The position numbers were made by a program, and so were the translations under genes. DNA of 30,144 nucleotides from JAVJSU01 sp040219275. GTDB lineage: Bacteria; Chloroflexota; Anaerolineae; Aggregatilineales; Phototrophicaceae. The stretch covers positions 1 to 30,144 of the forward strand of contig JAVJSU010000082.1 in assembly GCA_040219275.1 (NCBI GenBank), read 5' to 3'. This document shows positions 17,254 to 25,245 of this stretch, piece by piece. Positions within the stretch are counted from its first letter, which is position 1; every line of letters begins with the position of its first letter. The notes beneath the pieces were generated by a model. The model was not told the DNA's origin. It worked only from the letters and a program-made list of their open reading frames with translations, and searched no databases.

Positions 17254-17569
17254 TAAGACCAGTTGACGGTGCCTATGCTCCATTCAATGTACCGGCGGTT
17301 CAGACTGCGTCGGTGTGATTGTCGGCGCGGTGGCAGGCTATCCGGGCGGTGTTGTCACTGCAATAATACCCGTTAATTTTCCTGCGATGAGTCCCCTCTG
17401 GTCTTTGCCTTAGTTAATCGCGAGTGTGCACAGCGTCAGGAAGGCGCAAATAAACCCATTTATTGTGAAATTACGACTCCCTGAGTATCAACTTTACTCG
17501 CATTGAGATCGAAACATTCGAAATGTCACCTACATCCCCTGACGTTCATCCCTTGATAACGGGCAATAT
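17254..17569. other. Divergent intergenic region, no gene seen
   Basis: This is the spacer between the promoters of the M24 operon and the SorC-type operon. A GC-rich patch near 17290-17360 is open in one forward frame and glycine-rich in translation, but it has no start or ribosome site and no recognisable family. No RNA structure was seen. Confidence 0.5.
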
Positions 17570-17598
17570 TTGACAGCATAGCTGATGAGTGCTAGACT
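17570..17598 (+). promoter_or_regulatory. Promoter of the SorC-type sugar operon
   Basis: TTGACA at 17570-17575, a 17-base spacer, and TAGACT at 17593-17598 form a near-consensus promoter. Transcription should start near 17605, about 30 bases before the ATG at 17634. Confidence 0.7.
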
Positions 17599-17616
17599 TT
17601 AGATATAAATTCTATA

Positions 17617-17631
17617 TTGAATAAATATTCA
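17617..17631 (+). promoter_or_regulatory. Probable SorC-type operator, copy 1
   Basis: TTGAATAAATATTCA contains arms TGAATA and TATTCA separated by AA. It lies just downstream of the predicted transcription start and ends 2 bases before the start codon. The identical 15 bases recur before the binding-protein gene at 21916-21930. Binding by the regulator encoded next to it is inference. Confidence 0.65.
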
Positions 17632-17633
17632 TT

Positions 17634-18605
17634 ATGACGTACTCAGAAGAAACACGGTTTATTGCAAAAGTTGCTTATATGTATTATGAGCTGGAGCAAA
17701 AGCAGACTGAAATTGCTCAACAGCTCGATATTTCTCAGGCGACAGTTTCCCGTATGCTCAAGCAGGCACAGGCACGCGGCATTGTGCGAACGACTGTGAA
17801 TATGCCTACGGGTGTCTACGCTCACCTAGAAAATGCCCTGTGTGAACAGTACGGAATCAAATCCGCCATCGTCGTTGATTGCGAATATGAAGACGACGAC
17901 GCGATTCAAAACCACATTGGTAGCGCCGCCGCCTATTATGTCGAAACAACGATCAACAAAAATGAAGTCGTTGGTATTTCTTCTTGGAGTTCAACCTTAC
18001 TGGCGATGGTCAACGCAATGCACCCCCTTGCGAAAGCCACCCATGCACAGGTTGTACAGATTCTGGGTGGTGTGGGTAATCCTTCAGCAGAAATTTATGC
18101 CTCCCGCTTAACCGAACGTTTCGCTAATCTGGTGCAAGGGACTCCGGTTTATTTGCCTGCGCCGGGTGTGGTTGGCTCTAAGGAAATGCTGAACGCCATG
18201 CTGAATGAACAATTTGTGCAACAGGCAATCGCCCTTTTTGATAACATTACACTGGCACTTGTGGGTATTGGTAGCGTTGAACCGTCAAAGTTATTGGCGA
18301 GTAGTGGCAATGTATTTTCTGCCGTAGAGCTTGACCAACTGCGGGAAACCGGTGCAGTTGGCGATATCGCGCTACGGTTCTTCGATGAAAACGGTGTTCC
18401 GGTATCTACACCCTTAGATGAACGGGTCATCAGCATTTCGATGCAACAACTGAACAAAGTCCCACGCACGGTAGGTATCGCCGGAGGCAAGCGTAAGACG
18501 AATGCCATCCGTAGCGCCTTGCTCGGTGGTTGGATCAACGTACTTATCACAGATCGGCACACTGCCGAGCGATTATTAGATCAAAACTTTATTAACAAGG
18601 ATTAG
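17634..18605 (+). CDS. SorC/DeoR-type sugar-binding transcriptional regulator
   Basis: This 323-residue regulator has an N-terminal helix-turn-helix (about residues 20-50, with KQTEIAQQLDISQATVSRML) and a C-terminal sugar-phosphate-binding domain of the SorC family. The latter has VVGISSWSSTLLAMV, VVQILGGVGNP and the late VGIAGGKRK...IRSALLGGWINVLITD stretch. Such proteins switch operons in response to a phosphorylated sugar, here presumably a product of the FGGY kinase downstream. The ATG at 17634 gives the standard N-terminus but has no Shine-Dalgarno sequence; an operator-like palindrome occupies that place. The next gene begins 5 bases after the stop. Confidence 0.92.
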   Translation: MTYSEETRFIAKVAYMYYELEQKQTEIAQQLDISQATVSRMLKQAQARGIVRTTVNMPTGVYAHLENALCEQYGIKSAIVVDCEYEDDDAIQNHIGSAAAYYVETTINKNEVVGISSWSSTLLAMVNAMHPLAKATHAQVVQILGGVGNPSAEIYASRLTERFANLVQGTPVYLPAPGVVGSKEMLNAMLNEQFVQQAIALFDNITLALVGIGSVEPSKLLASSGNVFSAVELDQLRETGAVGDIALRFFDENGVPVSTPLDERVISISMQQLNKVPRTVGIAGGKRKTNAIRSALLGGWINVLITDRHTAERLLDQNFINKD

Positions 18606-18610
18606 CCATC

Positions 18611-19246
18611 ATGAAAATAATGTGGCGAAAATCGTTTTTACTCATACTCAGCATGACGCTATTAAGTGGATGCTCGCTGGCAACGATCCGTACCATTGAC
18701 GAGGATCGCCTTGCGAAAGAGGGCTTTAGCGCCGCGAATTATGTGTCAGGCATCTGGGAGTCTGATTTTATCCCGACCCTGCAAGACAACGCGGTAGAAA
18801 TAACGCAATTGCTGAGTGAACTTGATGCGAATGAAAATGCGGCGACCGAACAATACGGCAATCGAACCAGTACCGGAGCCTATAGCTTTATGGTAAGTGG
18901 CGAGGCGCAAGTCTTGCTGATTAACCGCGAGTCACGCGTCGGGTTGGCGGAATTAGATTTAGCACCCTATGACGGTACGGCTGATATTTATCTAGCGATT
19001 GGACCGGTATTACGCGGGAATGCGTTGCGGGATGCTGTCGGGTTCATCGCATTTAATGACTTCACCAATCAGGTGGAATTTGCACAGGTCTCCGATGCGC
19101 TGAAAGACCGCGTCGATAGCGACGTATTAGGTCAGACGGATATTGACGATTTAGTGGGCGATACCATCCAATTTTTAGGGGCTTTTTCGCTGGATGATCG
19201 TGCTGAAATCGTGATTATGCCAGTGCGTTTAGAGGTCGTCGAATGA
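18611..19246 (+). CDS. DUF2291 family lipoprotein
   Basis: This 211-residue protein has a lipoprotein signal peptide: basic start, hydrophobic stretch, then the lipobox LLSGC with the lipidated cysteine at residue 21. The body matches DUF2291 (PF10054), with an N-terminal IDEDRLAKEGFSAANYVSGIWES segment and a later GPVLRGNALRDAVGFI...FTNQVEFA region. The family is habitually encoded next to ribose-type ABC transporters but has no proven function. It would sit on the outer face of the membrane. Its stop overlaps the ATPase start (ATGA), so the two are coupled. Confidence 0.85.
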   Translation: MKIMWRKSFLLILSMTLLSGCSLATIRTIDEDRLAKEGFSAANYVSGIWESDFIPTLQDNAVEITQLLSELDANENAATEQYGNRTSTGAYSFMVSGEAQVLLINRESRVGLAELDLAPYDGTADIYLAIGPVLRGNALRDAVGFIAFNDFTNQVEFAQVSDALKDRVDSDVLGQTDIDDLVGDTIQFLGAFSLDDRAEIVIMPVRLEVVE

Positions 19247-20787
19247 GTGACGAGATCATCCTCAGCGCAGAAAAAGTAACCAAGATTTATCCCGGCACGA
19301 CCGCGTTAAATCATGTTGATTTCAACATTTATCGTGGCAAGGTGAACGTACTGGTCGGTGAGAACGGCGCGGGTAAAAGTACGCTGATGAAGATTCTCGC
19401 CGGTGTTGAGCAGGCAACTTCTGGACGCTTGTTATTAGACGGCAAAGAGATCAGTCCGCGCTCCCCGCGAGAAGCTGAACATCTGGGAATCGGAATCATC
19501 TATCAAGAATTGAATCTGTTTCCCAATATGAACGTGAGCGAAAATATCTTCGTGGCTCATGAACGCACCTTTGGCGGTATAGTCATTGACCACGGCAGTC
19601 AGGAAATACGCACGAAGGAATTACTGACCCGCCTTGAACAGCCAATCAACCCGCGCACACTAGTGTCAGATTTACGCATCGGTCAACAGCAAATCGTGGA
19701 AATTGCCAAGGCGCTGGCGTTGGATGTTCAAATTCTGATTATGGATGAACCCACCTCCGCGCTGAGTAACACAGAGGTAGAGGTGCTGTTCCGCGTGATT
19801 ACTGAACTCAAGGCGCAGGGTGTGTCTATCGTATACATCTCCCACAAGTTGGAAGAATTACTACGCATTGGCGATTACATCACCATCTTAAGAGACGGCA
19901 ATTTCATCGACGAAGCGTCTGTGCCGGAAATTGACCTTCATTGGATCGTTGAGAATATGGTCGGGCATGAAGCCGATGCGCTATATATCCCTGCCCCGCA
20001 TGACATCGGCGAGACAATCCTGACCGTTAAACATATGACCCTTCCCCGCCCGCGCACGAAAGACTTCGTGTTGAATGATGTCTCATTTGACCTACACGCA
20101 GGAGAAATTCTAGGCTTATACGGATTGGTTGGGGCGGGACGGACGGAATTATTTGAGTGTTTGATGGGCTTACACCCGCACGTTAAGGGGAAGGTCTCAT
20201 TGGATGGCAAACATCTGAAATCATCCTCCGTGCAGGATCGCATTGCAAATGGGTTAATGCTTGTGCCGGAAGATCGTCAGCGCGAAGGACTGGTGCAAAC
20301 GTTATCCGTCCATAACAACATGCTACTGGCAAGTTTGCGTAATTACTTTAACCGCATCATGTTAAGCCGATCACAGGAAAAGCAAGCGGTAGATCGTTAT
20401 GTTCACGAGCTTTCCATTAAAGTGTCCAATACAGAAAATCTCATCAGTTCATTGAGTGGTGGCAATCAGCAAAAGGTTATCGTCGGCAAAGCATTATTGA
20501 CGAATCCACGTGTGTTATTACTGGATGAACCCACACGCGGGATTGATGTCGGCGCGAAGCAAGAAATTTTTGATATTGTGGTGGAGCTTGCAAAACAGGG
20601 CTTAGCCATCATGTTCGTCTCTACGGAGCTTAAAGAGGTGCTGGCAATCTCTGACCGGATTATTGTGATGGCAAAAGGGCGCGTCACGCGGGAATTTCTA
20701 CGCGGGGAAGCCAATGAGCAATCACTCGTAGAAGCCTCCGCAATGGAACAGCATGTGCCTGTCGCAAGCGAAAGAATAGGACAATAA
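19243..20787 (+). CDS. Sugar ABC transporter ATP-binding protein, RbsA type (CUT2)
   Basis: This 514-residue double ATPase energises monosaccharide import with the permease downstream. The first nucleotide-binding domain has Walker A GENGAGKST (39-47), signature LRIGQQQIVEIAKAL and Walker B ILIMDEPTSAL. The second has the degenerate Walker A (GLVGAGRTE) typical of CUT2 ATPases, signature LSGGNQQKV and Walker B VLLLDEPTRGIDVG. Length is usual. It overlaps the DUF2291 gene by four bases and lies 2 bases before the permease start. Specificity is set by the binding protein, so it need not be ribose. Confidence 0.95.
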   Translation: MSDEIILSAEKVTKIYPGTTALNHVDFNIYRGKVNVLVGENGAGKSTLMKILAGVEQATSGRLLLDGKEISPRSPREAEHLGIGIIYQELNLFPNMNVSENIFVAHERTFGGIVIDHGSQEIRTKELLTRLEQPINPRTLVSDLRIGQQQIVEIAKALALDVQILIMDEPTSALSNTEVEVLFRVITELKAQGVSIVYISHKLEELLRIGDYITILRDGNFIDEASVPEIDLHWIVENMVGHEADALYIPAPHDIGETILTVKHMTLPRPRTKDFVLNDVSFDLHAGEILGLYGLVGAGRTELFECLMGLHPHVKGKVSLDGKHLKSSSVQDRIANGLMLVPEDRQREGLVQTLSVHNNMLLASLRNYFNRIMLSRSQEKQAVDRYVHELSIKVSNTENLISSLSGGNQQKVIVGKALLTNPRVLLLDEPTRGIDVGAKQEIFDIVVELAKQGLAIMFVSTELKEVLAISDRIIVMAKGRVTREFLRGEANEQSLVEASAMEQHVPVASERIGQ

Positions 20788-20789
20788 CT

Positions 20790-21854
20790 ATGCAAAATGT
20801 GCAGTCAAATTATCCAACACCTGACTCACCGTTAGCCGAACCTCAAAGTGGGGCGCTGGTCGTCATCGGCAAATTGCTCGTCAGCTTACGGGCGTTTATC
20901 GCGCTCTTTCTGTTGTTAGGATTCTTCGCCACCGTCAACGACTCCTTCCTTGCGTCCGGCAATCTGATTATCCTGACGAAACAGGTCGCCATCAATGCCA
21001 TTCTCGGCATCGGTATGACCTTCGTAATCTTAACGGGTGGTATCGACTTATCTGTCGGTTCGATTGTCGGTTTGTGTGGCATGGTCGCGGGCGCGCTGAT
21101 TAACGAAGGGCTGATTTTGCCGATTTTCGGTATCGTCGTTTACTTCAATGTATGGATCGTCATGGGTCTGACGCTGGTTGTCGGGATGCTGGTCGGGTTA
21201 GCAAACGGTCTAATTATCACGCGCTTTAATGTCGCGCCGTTTATCGCCACGCTGGGGATGTTATATATTGCGCGTGGGCTGGCACTGTTAAGCGCCAACG
21301 GCTCTACCTTTCCGAACCTCGTGGGTAGCCCTGATTTGGGGAACACAGGTTTCCCGCAACTGGGCAGTGGCACATTACTCAATCTGCCCTATTCGATCTG
21401 GATCATGATCGCCCTGACGATTCTGGCAATTTTTATCGCCAGTAAAACGCCCTTCGGCAGGCAAGTTTATGCCATCGGTGGCAACGAACGCGCCGCGAAA
21501 CTTTCCGGTGTGCGCGTAAAGCGAATCACGCTGTTGACCTACGTCGTCTCCGGCTTTTGCTCAGCAATTGTGGGCTTGATTATCGCCTCCCAGTTGGTCG
21601 CCGCACATCCCGCCACAGGTGAAACCTTTGAACTGAACGCGATTGCCGCAGTTGTACTTGGCGGAACGTCACTCGCGGGCGGGCGCGGCACGGTATTCGG
21701 GACGATCATCGGCGCTTTTGTGATTGGTGTATTACGCAATGGCATGGTTTTAGAAGGTTTAAGTTCATTTTTACAAATCATTATTACGGGTGTTGTTATC
21801 ATTCTCGCCGTTGTCGTGGATCAAATTCAGGTTCGCTTACAACAGCGTAGTTGA
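20790..21854 (+). CDS. Sugar ABC transporter permease, RbsC type (CUT2)
   Basis: This is a 354-residue inner-membrane permease with about ten hydrophobic segments. CUT2 signatures include GMTFVILTGGIDLSVGS, the GLANGLIITRFNVAPFIATLG loop and AVVLGGTSLAGGRGTVFGT near the C-terminus. It forms a homodimeric channel driven by the RbsA-type ATPase upstream. The ATG at 20790 has only a weak AGGA about 10 bases upstream. The N-terminal 30 residues are polar and rich in Pro, Ser and Gln, slightly longer than in E. coli RbsC. Confidence 0.95.
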   Translation: MQNVQSNYPTPDSPLAEPQSGALVVIGKLLVSLRAFIALFLLLGFFATVNDSFLASGNLIILTKQVAINAILGIGMTFVILTGGIDLSVGSIVGLCGMVAGALINEGLILPIFGIVVYFNVWIVMGLTLVVGMLVGLANGLIITRFNVAPFIATLGMLYIARGLALLSANGSTFPNLVGSPDLGNTGFPQLGSGTLLNLPYSIWIMIALTILAIFIASKTPFGRQVYAIGGNERAAKLSGVRVKRITLLTYVVSGFCSAIVGLIIASQLVAAHPATGETFELNAIAAVVLGGTSLAGGRGTVFGTIIGAFVIGVLRNGMVLEGLSSFLQIIITGVVIILAVVVDQIQVRLQQRS

Positions 21855-21915
21855 TAGTTGAATCAAGAGAAAGTATATAAGGAGGATGAATATCAAATTT
21901 TATCGCGCCATCAGT

Positions 21916-21930
21916 TTGAATAAATATTCA
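21916..21930 (+). promoter_or_regulatory. Probable SorC-type operator, copy 2
   Basis: This is the exact same 15 bases (TTGAATAAATATTCA) as at 17617-17631. It is placed immediately upstream of a TATAAT element at 21937-21942, so a bound regulator would cover the -35/spacer region of an internal promoter. Confidence 0.65.
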
Positions 21931-21936
21931 ATAGTG

Positions 21937-21942
21937 TATAAT
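21937..21942 (+). promoter_or_regulatory. Internal -10 element (TATAAT) before the binding-protein gene
   Basis: A perfect TATAAT lies 15 bases before the start codon. The possible -35 (TTGAAT at 21916) is only 15 bases upstream and is part of the operator-like palindrome. A start of transcription here would give a very short leader of under 10 bases. Confidence 0.4.
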
Positions 21943-21956
21943 TATAGGAGAGTACG

Positions 21957-23834
21957 ATGAAACATAGAATGCTTATTTCAGTGTGTTTGATTATGGCGTT
22001 CATGCTCAGCACGAGCATATTTTCAGCAGTTGCACAGGATGATATGGACGATGTACCGATGGGCAATGGTGAGTTAATCGTCATCATCACCCCGTCGCAC
22101 GATAATCCGTTCTTTCAAGCAGAAGCAGACATCGCCGAAGCACGCGCTCAGGAACTCGGTTACGAAACACTCGTCCTCGTCCATGATGACGACCCCAATT
22201 TGCAAGATCAGCATTTTGATGTCGCCATTTCGCAGGGCGCGGCGGCGATCATCCTTGATAATGCCGGTGCAGATGCCTCTATCGCGCCGATCCAACGTGC
22301 CGCTGATGCTGGTATCCCCACCTTCTTGATTGATCGCGAGATCAACGAAATTGGTGTTGCCGCCTCACAATTGGTCTCTAACAATTATTCCTGCGCGGTT
22401 TCCGGTGCGGAATACTTCGTTGATCTAATGGGCGAAGAAGGTCAATATGTCGAGTTGCTCGGACGTGAAACCGACACCAACGCTGGTGTGCGCTCACAGG
22501 GTTACAACGATGTGATCGGTGACTTCCCTGATATGGAACTCGTCGCCGTACAGACCGCCAATTGGAGCCAGACCGAAGCCTTCGAAGTCATGGAAACCAT
22601 CATTCAGGGTAATCCTGACATCACAGGTGTGATCAGCGGGAACGACACGATGGCACTCGGTGCAGTCGCCGCTCTGGAAGCCGCTGGCATGAACGATGTG
22701 ATCGTCATCGGTCTTGACGGTAGCCCCGACGCAGTTGAGTCCATCCGTCAGGGTGGCTTGGATGCAACCGTTCTGCAACCGTTAGCCGTTTTCAGCTCAC
22801 TCGCAGTCGATCAGGCGAGCATCTTCATCCAAACGGGTGAACTACCCGCAGAAGAGAAACAATCCATCGATTGCTTGCTCGTCACGCCGGAGAACACCGA
22901 CAACTACAGCGATTTCGTATTGTCTGACGAACCGATGGACGACATGGAATCCTCCGTACCGATGGGCAACGGCGAGTTAATCGTCATCATCACCCCGTCG
23001 CACGATAATCCTTTCTTCCAGGCAGAAGCCGACATCGCCGAAGCACGCGCTCAGGAACTCGGTTACGAAACGCTCGTCCTCGTCCATGATGACGACCCCA
23101 ACCTACAAGATCAGCATTTTGATGTCGCCATTTCGCAGGGTGCGGCGGCGATCATCCTTGATAATGCCGGTGCAGATGCCTCTATCGCGCCGATTCAACG
23201 TGCCGCTGATGCTGGCATCCCCACCTTCTTGATTGATCGCGAGATCAACGAAATTGGTGTTGCCGCCTCACAATTGGTCTCTAACAATTATTCCTGCGCG
23301 GTTTCCGGTGCAGAATACTTCGTTGATCTGATGGGAGAAGAAGGTCAATATGTCGAGTTGCTCGGACGTGAAACCGACACCAACGCTGGTGTGCGCTCAC
23401 AGGGTTACAACGATGTGATCGGTGACTTCCCTGATATGGAACTTGTCGCCGTGCAGACCGCCAACTGGAGCCAGACCGAAGCCTTTGAAGTCATGGAAAC
23501 CATCATTCAGGGGAATCCTGACATCACAGGTGTGATCAGCGGGAACGACACGATGGCACTCGGTGCAGTCGCCGCTTTAGAAGCCGCTGGCATGAACGAT
23601 GTGATCGTCATCGGTCTTGACGGTAGCCCCGACGCAGTCGAGTCCATCCGTCAGGGTGGCTTGGATGCAACCGTTCTGCAACCGTTAGCCGTTTTCAGTG
23701 AATTGGCAGTCGATCAGGCGAGCATCTTCATCCAAACAGGTGAACTGCCCGCAGAAGAGAAACAATCCATCGATTGCTTGCTCGTCACGCCGGAGAACAC
23801 CGACAACTACAGCGATTTCGTACTCTCCGAGTAA
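21957..23834 (+). CDS. Tandem double-domain sugar-binding protein (CUT2, RbsB-like)
   Basis: This 625-residue secreted protein consists of one signal peptide (residues 1-27, cleavage near AVA/QDD, no lipobox) and two complete periplasmic-binding-protein domains of about 290 residues. Domain 1 starts at V33 and domain 2 at V334, joined by an acidic linker (SDEPMDDMESS). Each has the RbsB-like start LIVIITPSHDNPFFQ, VISGNDTMALGAVAALEAAG and VIGLDGSPDAVESI. The family is normally single-domain at about 310-340 residues, so this is a clean internal duplication with an offset of 903 bp. By eye the copies differ at about 30 of 880 bases, nearly all silent. The only amino acid difference seen is Ser281 versus Glu582. 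It has AGGAG 7 bases before the ATG and serves the RbsA/RbsC-type transporter. Confidence 0.93.
   Translation: MKHRMLISVCLIMAFMLSTSIFSAVAQDDMDDVPMGNGELIVIITPSHDNPFFQAEADIAEARAQELGYETLVLVHDDDPNLQDQHFDVAISQGAAAIILDNAGADASIAPIQRAADAGIPTFLIDREINEIGVAASQLVSNNYSCAVSGAEYFVDLMGEEGQYVELLGRETDTNAGVRSQGYNDVIGDFPDMELVAVQTANWSQTEAFEVMETIIQGNPDITGVISGNDTMALGAVAALEAAGMNDVIVIGLDGSPDAVESIRQGGLDATVLQPLAVFSSLAVDQASIFIQTGELPAEEKQSIDCLLVTPENTDNYSDFVLSDEPMDDMESSVPMGNGELIVIITPSHDNPFFQAEADIAEARAQELGYETLVLVHDDDPNLQDQHFDVAISQGAAAIILDNAGADASIAPIQRAADAGIPTFLIDREINEIGVAASQLVSNNYSCAVSGAEYFVDLMGEEGQYVELLGRETDTNAGVRSQGYNDVIGDFPDMELVAVQTANWSQTEAFEVMETIIQGNPDITGVISGNDTMALGAVAALEAAGMNDVIVIGLDGSPDAVESIRQGGLDATVLQPLAVFSELAVDQASIFIQTGELPAEEKQSIDCLLVTPENTDNYSDFVLSE
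22053..23834 (+). repeat. Direct tandem repeat of 0.9 kb inside the binding-protein gene
   Basis: Unit 1 is 22053-22955 and unit 2 is 22956-23834, in register at a 903-bp offset with no internal gap seen. Identity is about 96% by manual alignment. The units differ mainly at third codon positions. The 3' linker of unit 1 replaces the stop region of unit 2. Confidence 0.9.
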
Positions 23835-23854
23835 ACTTAATAAAGAACTAGCGC

Positions 23855-23895
23855 GGGTGGTCGCCACATCGGTGACCACCCTACCGCAAATTTTT
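23855..23895 (+). terminator. Hairpin terminator or attenuator after the binding-protein gene
   Basis: GGGTGGTC at 23855-23862 pairs with GACCACCC at 23874-23881, with two further G-C pairs inside the loop. A TTTTT run follows at 23891-23895, about 9 bases after the stem. It lies 20 bases after the stop codon. Genes continue in the same direction, so partial termination, giving more binding protein than enzymes, is likely. Confidence 0.6.
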
Positions 23896-23943
23896 AAAAA
23901 CAAGTCTTAATCCAGAAAATTTTATTACGAATAGGGGCGGAAA

Positions 23944-24360
23944 ATGCTTCGATACACATTGCTTCATCCACAAATATTACGTGCATTAGGTGCGGCGGGA
24001 CACGGATCACAAATTTTGATTGCAGATAGTAACTACCCTTTTAGCACAGGCGCACACCGCGATGCAGAACGGGTTTATCTCAATCTTGCGCCGGGTTTAG
24101 TAGGCGTATCGGATGTGTTGCGCGTACTCGTGGATGCCGTGCCTATCGAAGCGGCACATGCCATTTCCCCTGATAGTGGAGATGAACCGCCTATTTTTAA
24201 AGAATATCGGCAACTCATCCCGAACATTGATCTAAAAACTTTGGGACGATTTCCGTTTTATGAGGCGGCACGATCTACCAATACAGCGCTCGTCATCGCT
24301 ACCGGTGAGCAACGCACATGGGCATGTATTCTGTTAACCATTGGTGTCGTGGAGGCATAA
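23944..24360 (+). CDS. RbsD/FucU family sugar mutarotase
   Basis: This 138-residue enzyme interconverts anomers (or pyranose and furanose forms) of a sugar after import, so that the right form reaches the next enzyme. The catalytic His20 lies in the conserved GHGSQILIADSNYP stretch. The later FYEAAR and the C-terminal TGEQRTWACILLTIGV match the FucU branch, decamers or smaller rings in the cytoplasm. AGGGGCGG precedes the ATG. It is the first catabolic gene after the terminator-like hairpin, and its pairing with a FucI-like isomerase in the same operon fits the FucU role. Confidence 0.9.
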   Translation: MLRYTLLHPQILRALGAAGHGSQILIADSNYPFSTGAHRDAERVYLNLAPGLVGVSDVLRVLVDAVPIEAAHAISPDSGDEPPIFKEYRQLIPNIDLKTLGRFPFYEAARSTNTALVIATGEQRTWACILLTIGVVEA

Positions 24361-24405
24361 CATCGCGAACATGCGCCAAAGTCTATTAACTCTGGAGGGT
24401 CAGGA

Positions 24406-25245
24406 ATGATGAATAGCCATCATCTACAATTAAAATCCATCGCTTACCGTAAAACTATTTTGGAGATTATTCATCGCGGCGGCGCAGGGCACACCGCAGG
24501 TAGTCTTTCCTGTGTGGATGTCTTGAATGTGCTGTATAACCATGTGATGAACATAACGCCGGAAAACTTCCACGAGGTTGACCGCGATCATTACATCCAG
24601 AGTAAAGGACACTCGGTAGAAGCACTCTATACTGTGCTGGCAGATCAGGGATTTTTTCCACAGGCAGACCTGGAACAACTCAACCGCCCGCTAACCAACT
24701 TCGTCGGGCATCCTACCCGTAAAATACCGGGCATGGAGCACAATACCGGCGCGCTCGGTCATGGTTTAGCCGTCGCCACAGGGCTGGCAATCGCGGCGAA
24801 ACTTGACGGACGCAGTTATCGTGTGTTCACCCTGCTCGGTGATGGTGAATTGGCGGAAGGCTCAAGCTGGGAAGCCTCTATGACGGCGGCGCATTATAAG
24901 CTGGATAACCTCGTGGTGATTGTGGATCGTAACACCTTACAAATCACCGGACGCACAGAAGAAGTCAACGCGCTTGAACCCCTGCACGCTAAATTCACCG
25001 CGTTTGGCTATGCGGTGCGCGAAGTCGATGGCAACGATGTTGACGCGTTAGCAAATTTACTGGACGGTGTGCCATTTGAGGCAGGAAAACCAAGTTTAGT
25101 GTTGGCGAACACGATCAAGGGCAAGGGCGTGAGCTTCATGGAAGATGTGAAAGTCTGGCATCATAAAGTCCCTACAGATGAACAGCTTAGCGCCGCCCTG
25201 AGCGAACTCAATCAGGCACAAACCACATTGGAGAGCCTCTCATGA
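24406..25245 (+). CDS. Transketolase, N-terminal (ThDP-binding) subunit
   Basis: This 279-residue subunit corresponds to the N-terminal third of transketolase. The conserved H-x-GGAGHTAGSLS start, the QSKGHS segment and the ThDP pyrophosphate motif GDGELAEGSSWEA (145-157) ending in VDRN are all present. It needs the C-terminal subunit encoded next, which overlaps by four bases, to form the active site at the dimer interface. Split transketolases often serve special sugar pathways rather than the central pentose phosphate route. GGAGGG lies 6 bases before the ATG at 24406. A second ATG follows at once and cannot be excluded. Confidence 0.93.
   Translation: MMNSHHLQLKSIAYRKTILEIIHRGGAGHTAGSLSCVDVLNVLYNHVMNITPENFHEVDRDHYIQSKGHSVEALYTVLADQGFFPQADLEQLNRPLTNFVGHPTRKIPGMEHNTGALGHGLAVATGLAIAAKLDGRSYRVFTLLGDGELAEGSSWEASMTAAHYKLDNLVVIVDRNTLQITGRTEEVNALEPLHAKFTAFGYAVREVDGNDVDALANLLDGVPFEAGKPSLVLANTIKGKGVSFMEDVKVWHHKVPTDEQLSAALSELNQAQTTLESLS

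Larger units (their letters stand above)
21879..21960 (+). other. Perfect Shine-Dalgarno and 24-codon leader ORF before the binding-protein gene
   Basis: AAGGAGG at 21879-21885 is immediately followed by ATG at 21886, opening a 24-codon frame (MNIKFYRAIS...) that ends at TGA 21958-21960. That stop overlaps the binding-protein start codon (ATGA). The ribosome site is too close to this ATG for ordinary initiation. It may be a coupled leader peptide, a ribosome-binding element that protects the mRNA, or a relic of an older start region. Confidence 0.35.

Noticed and set aside
17275..17415. Glycine-rich open frame in the M24/SorC-type intergenic region
   Set aside because: It has no start codon, no ribosome site and no recognisable family, and lies upstream of both divergent promoters.
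22053..23834. Large direct repeat considered as a mobile element or assembly duplication
   Set aside because: The units are in frame, diverge mostly at silent sites and are joined by a coding linker, so a true gene-internal duplication is more likely. Only long reads can fully exclude an artefact.
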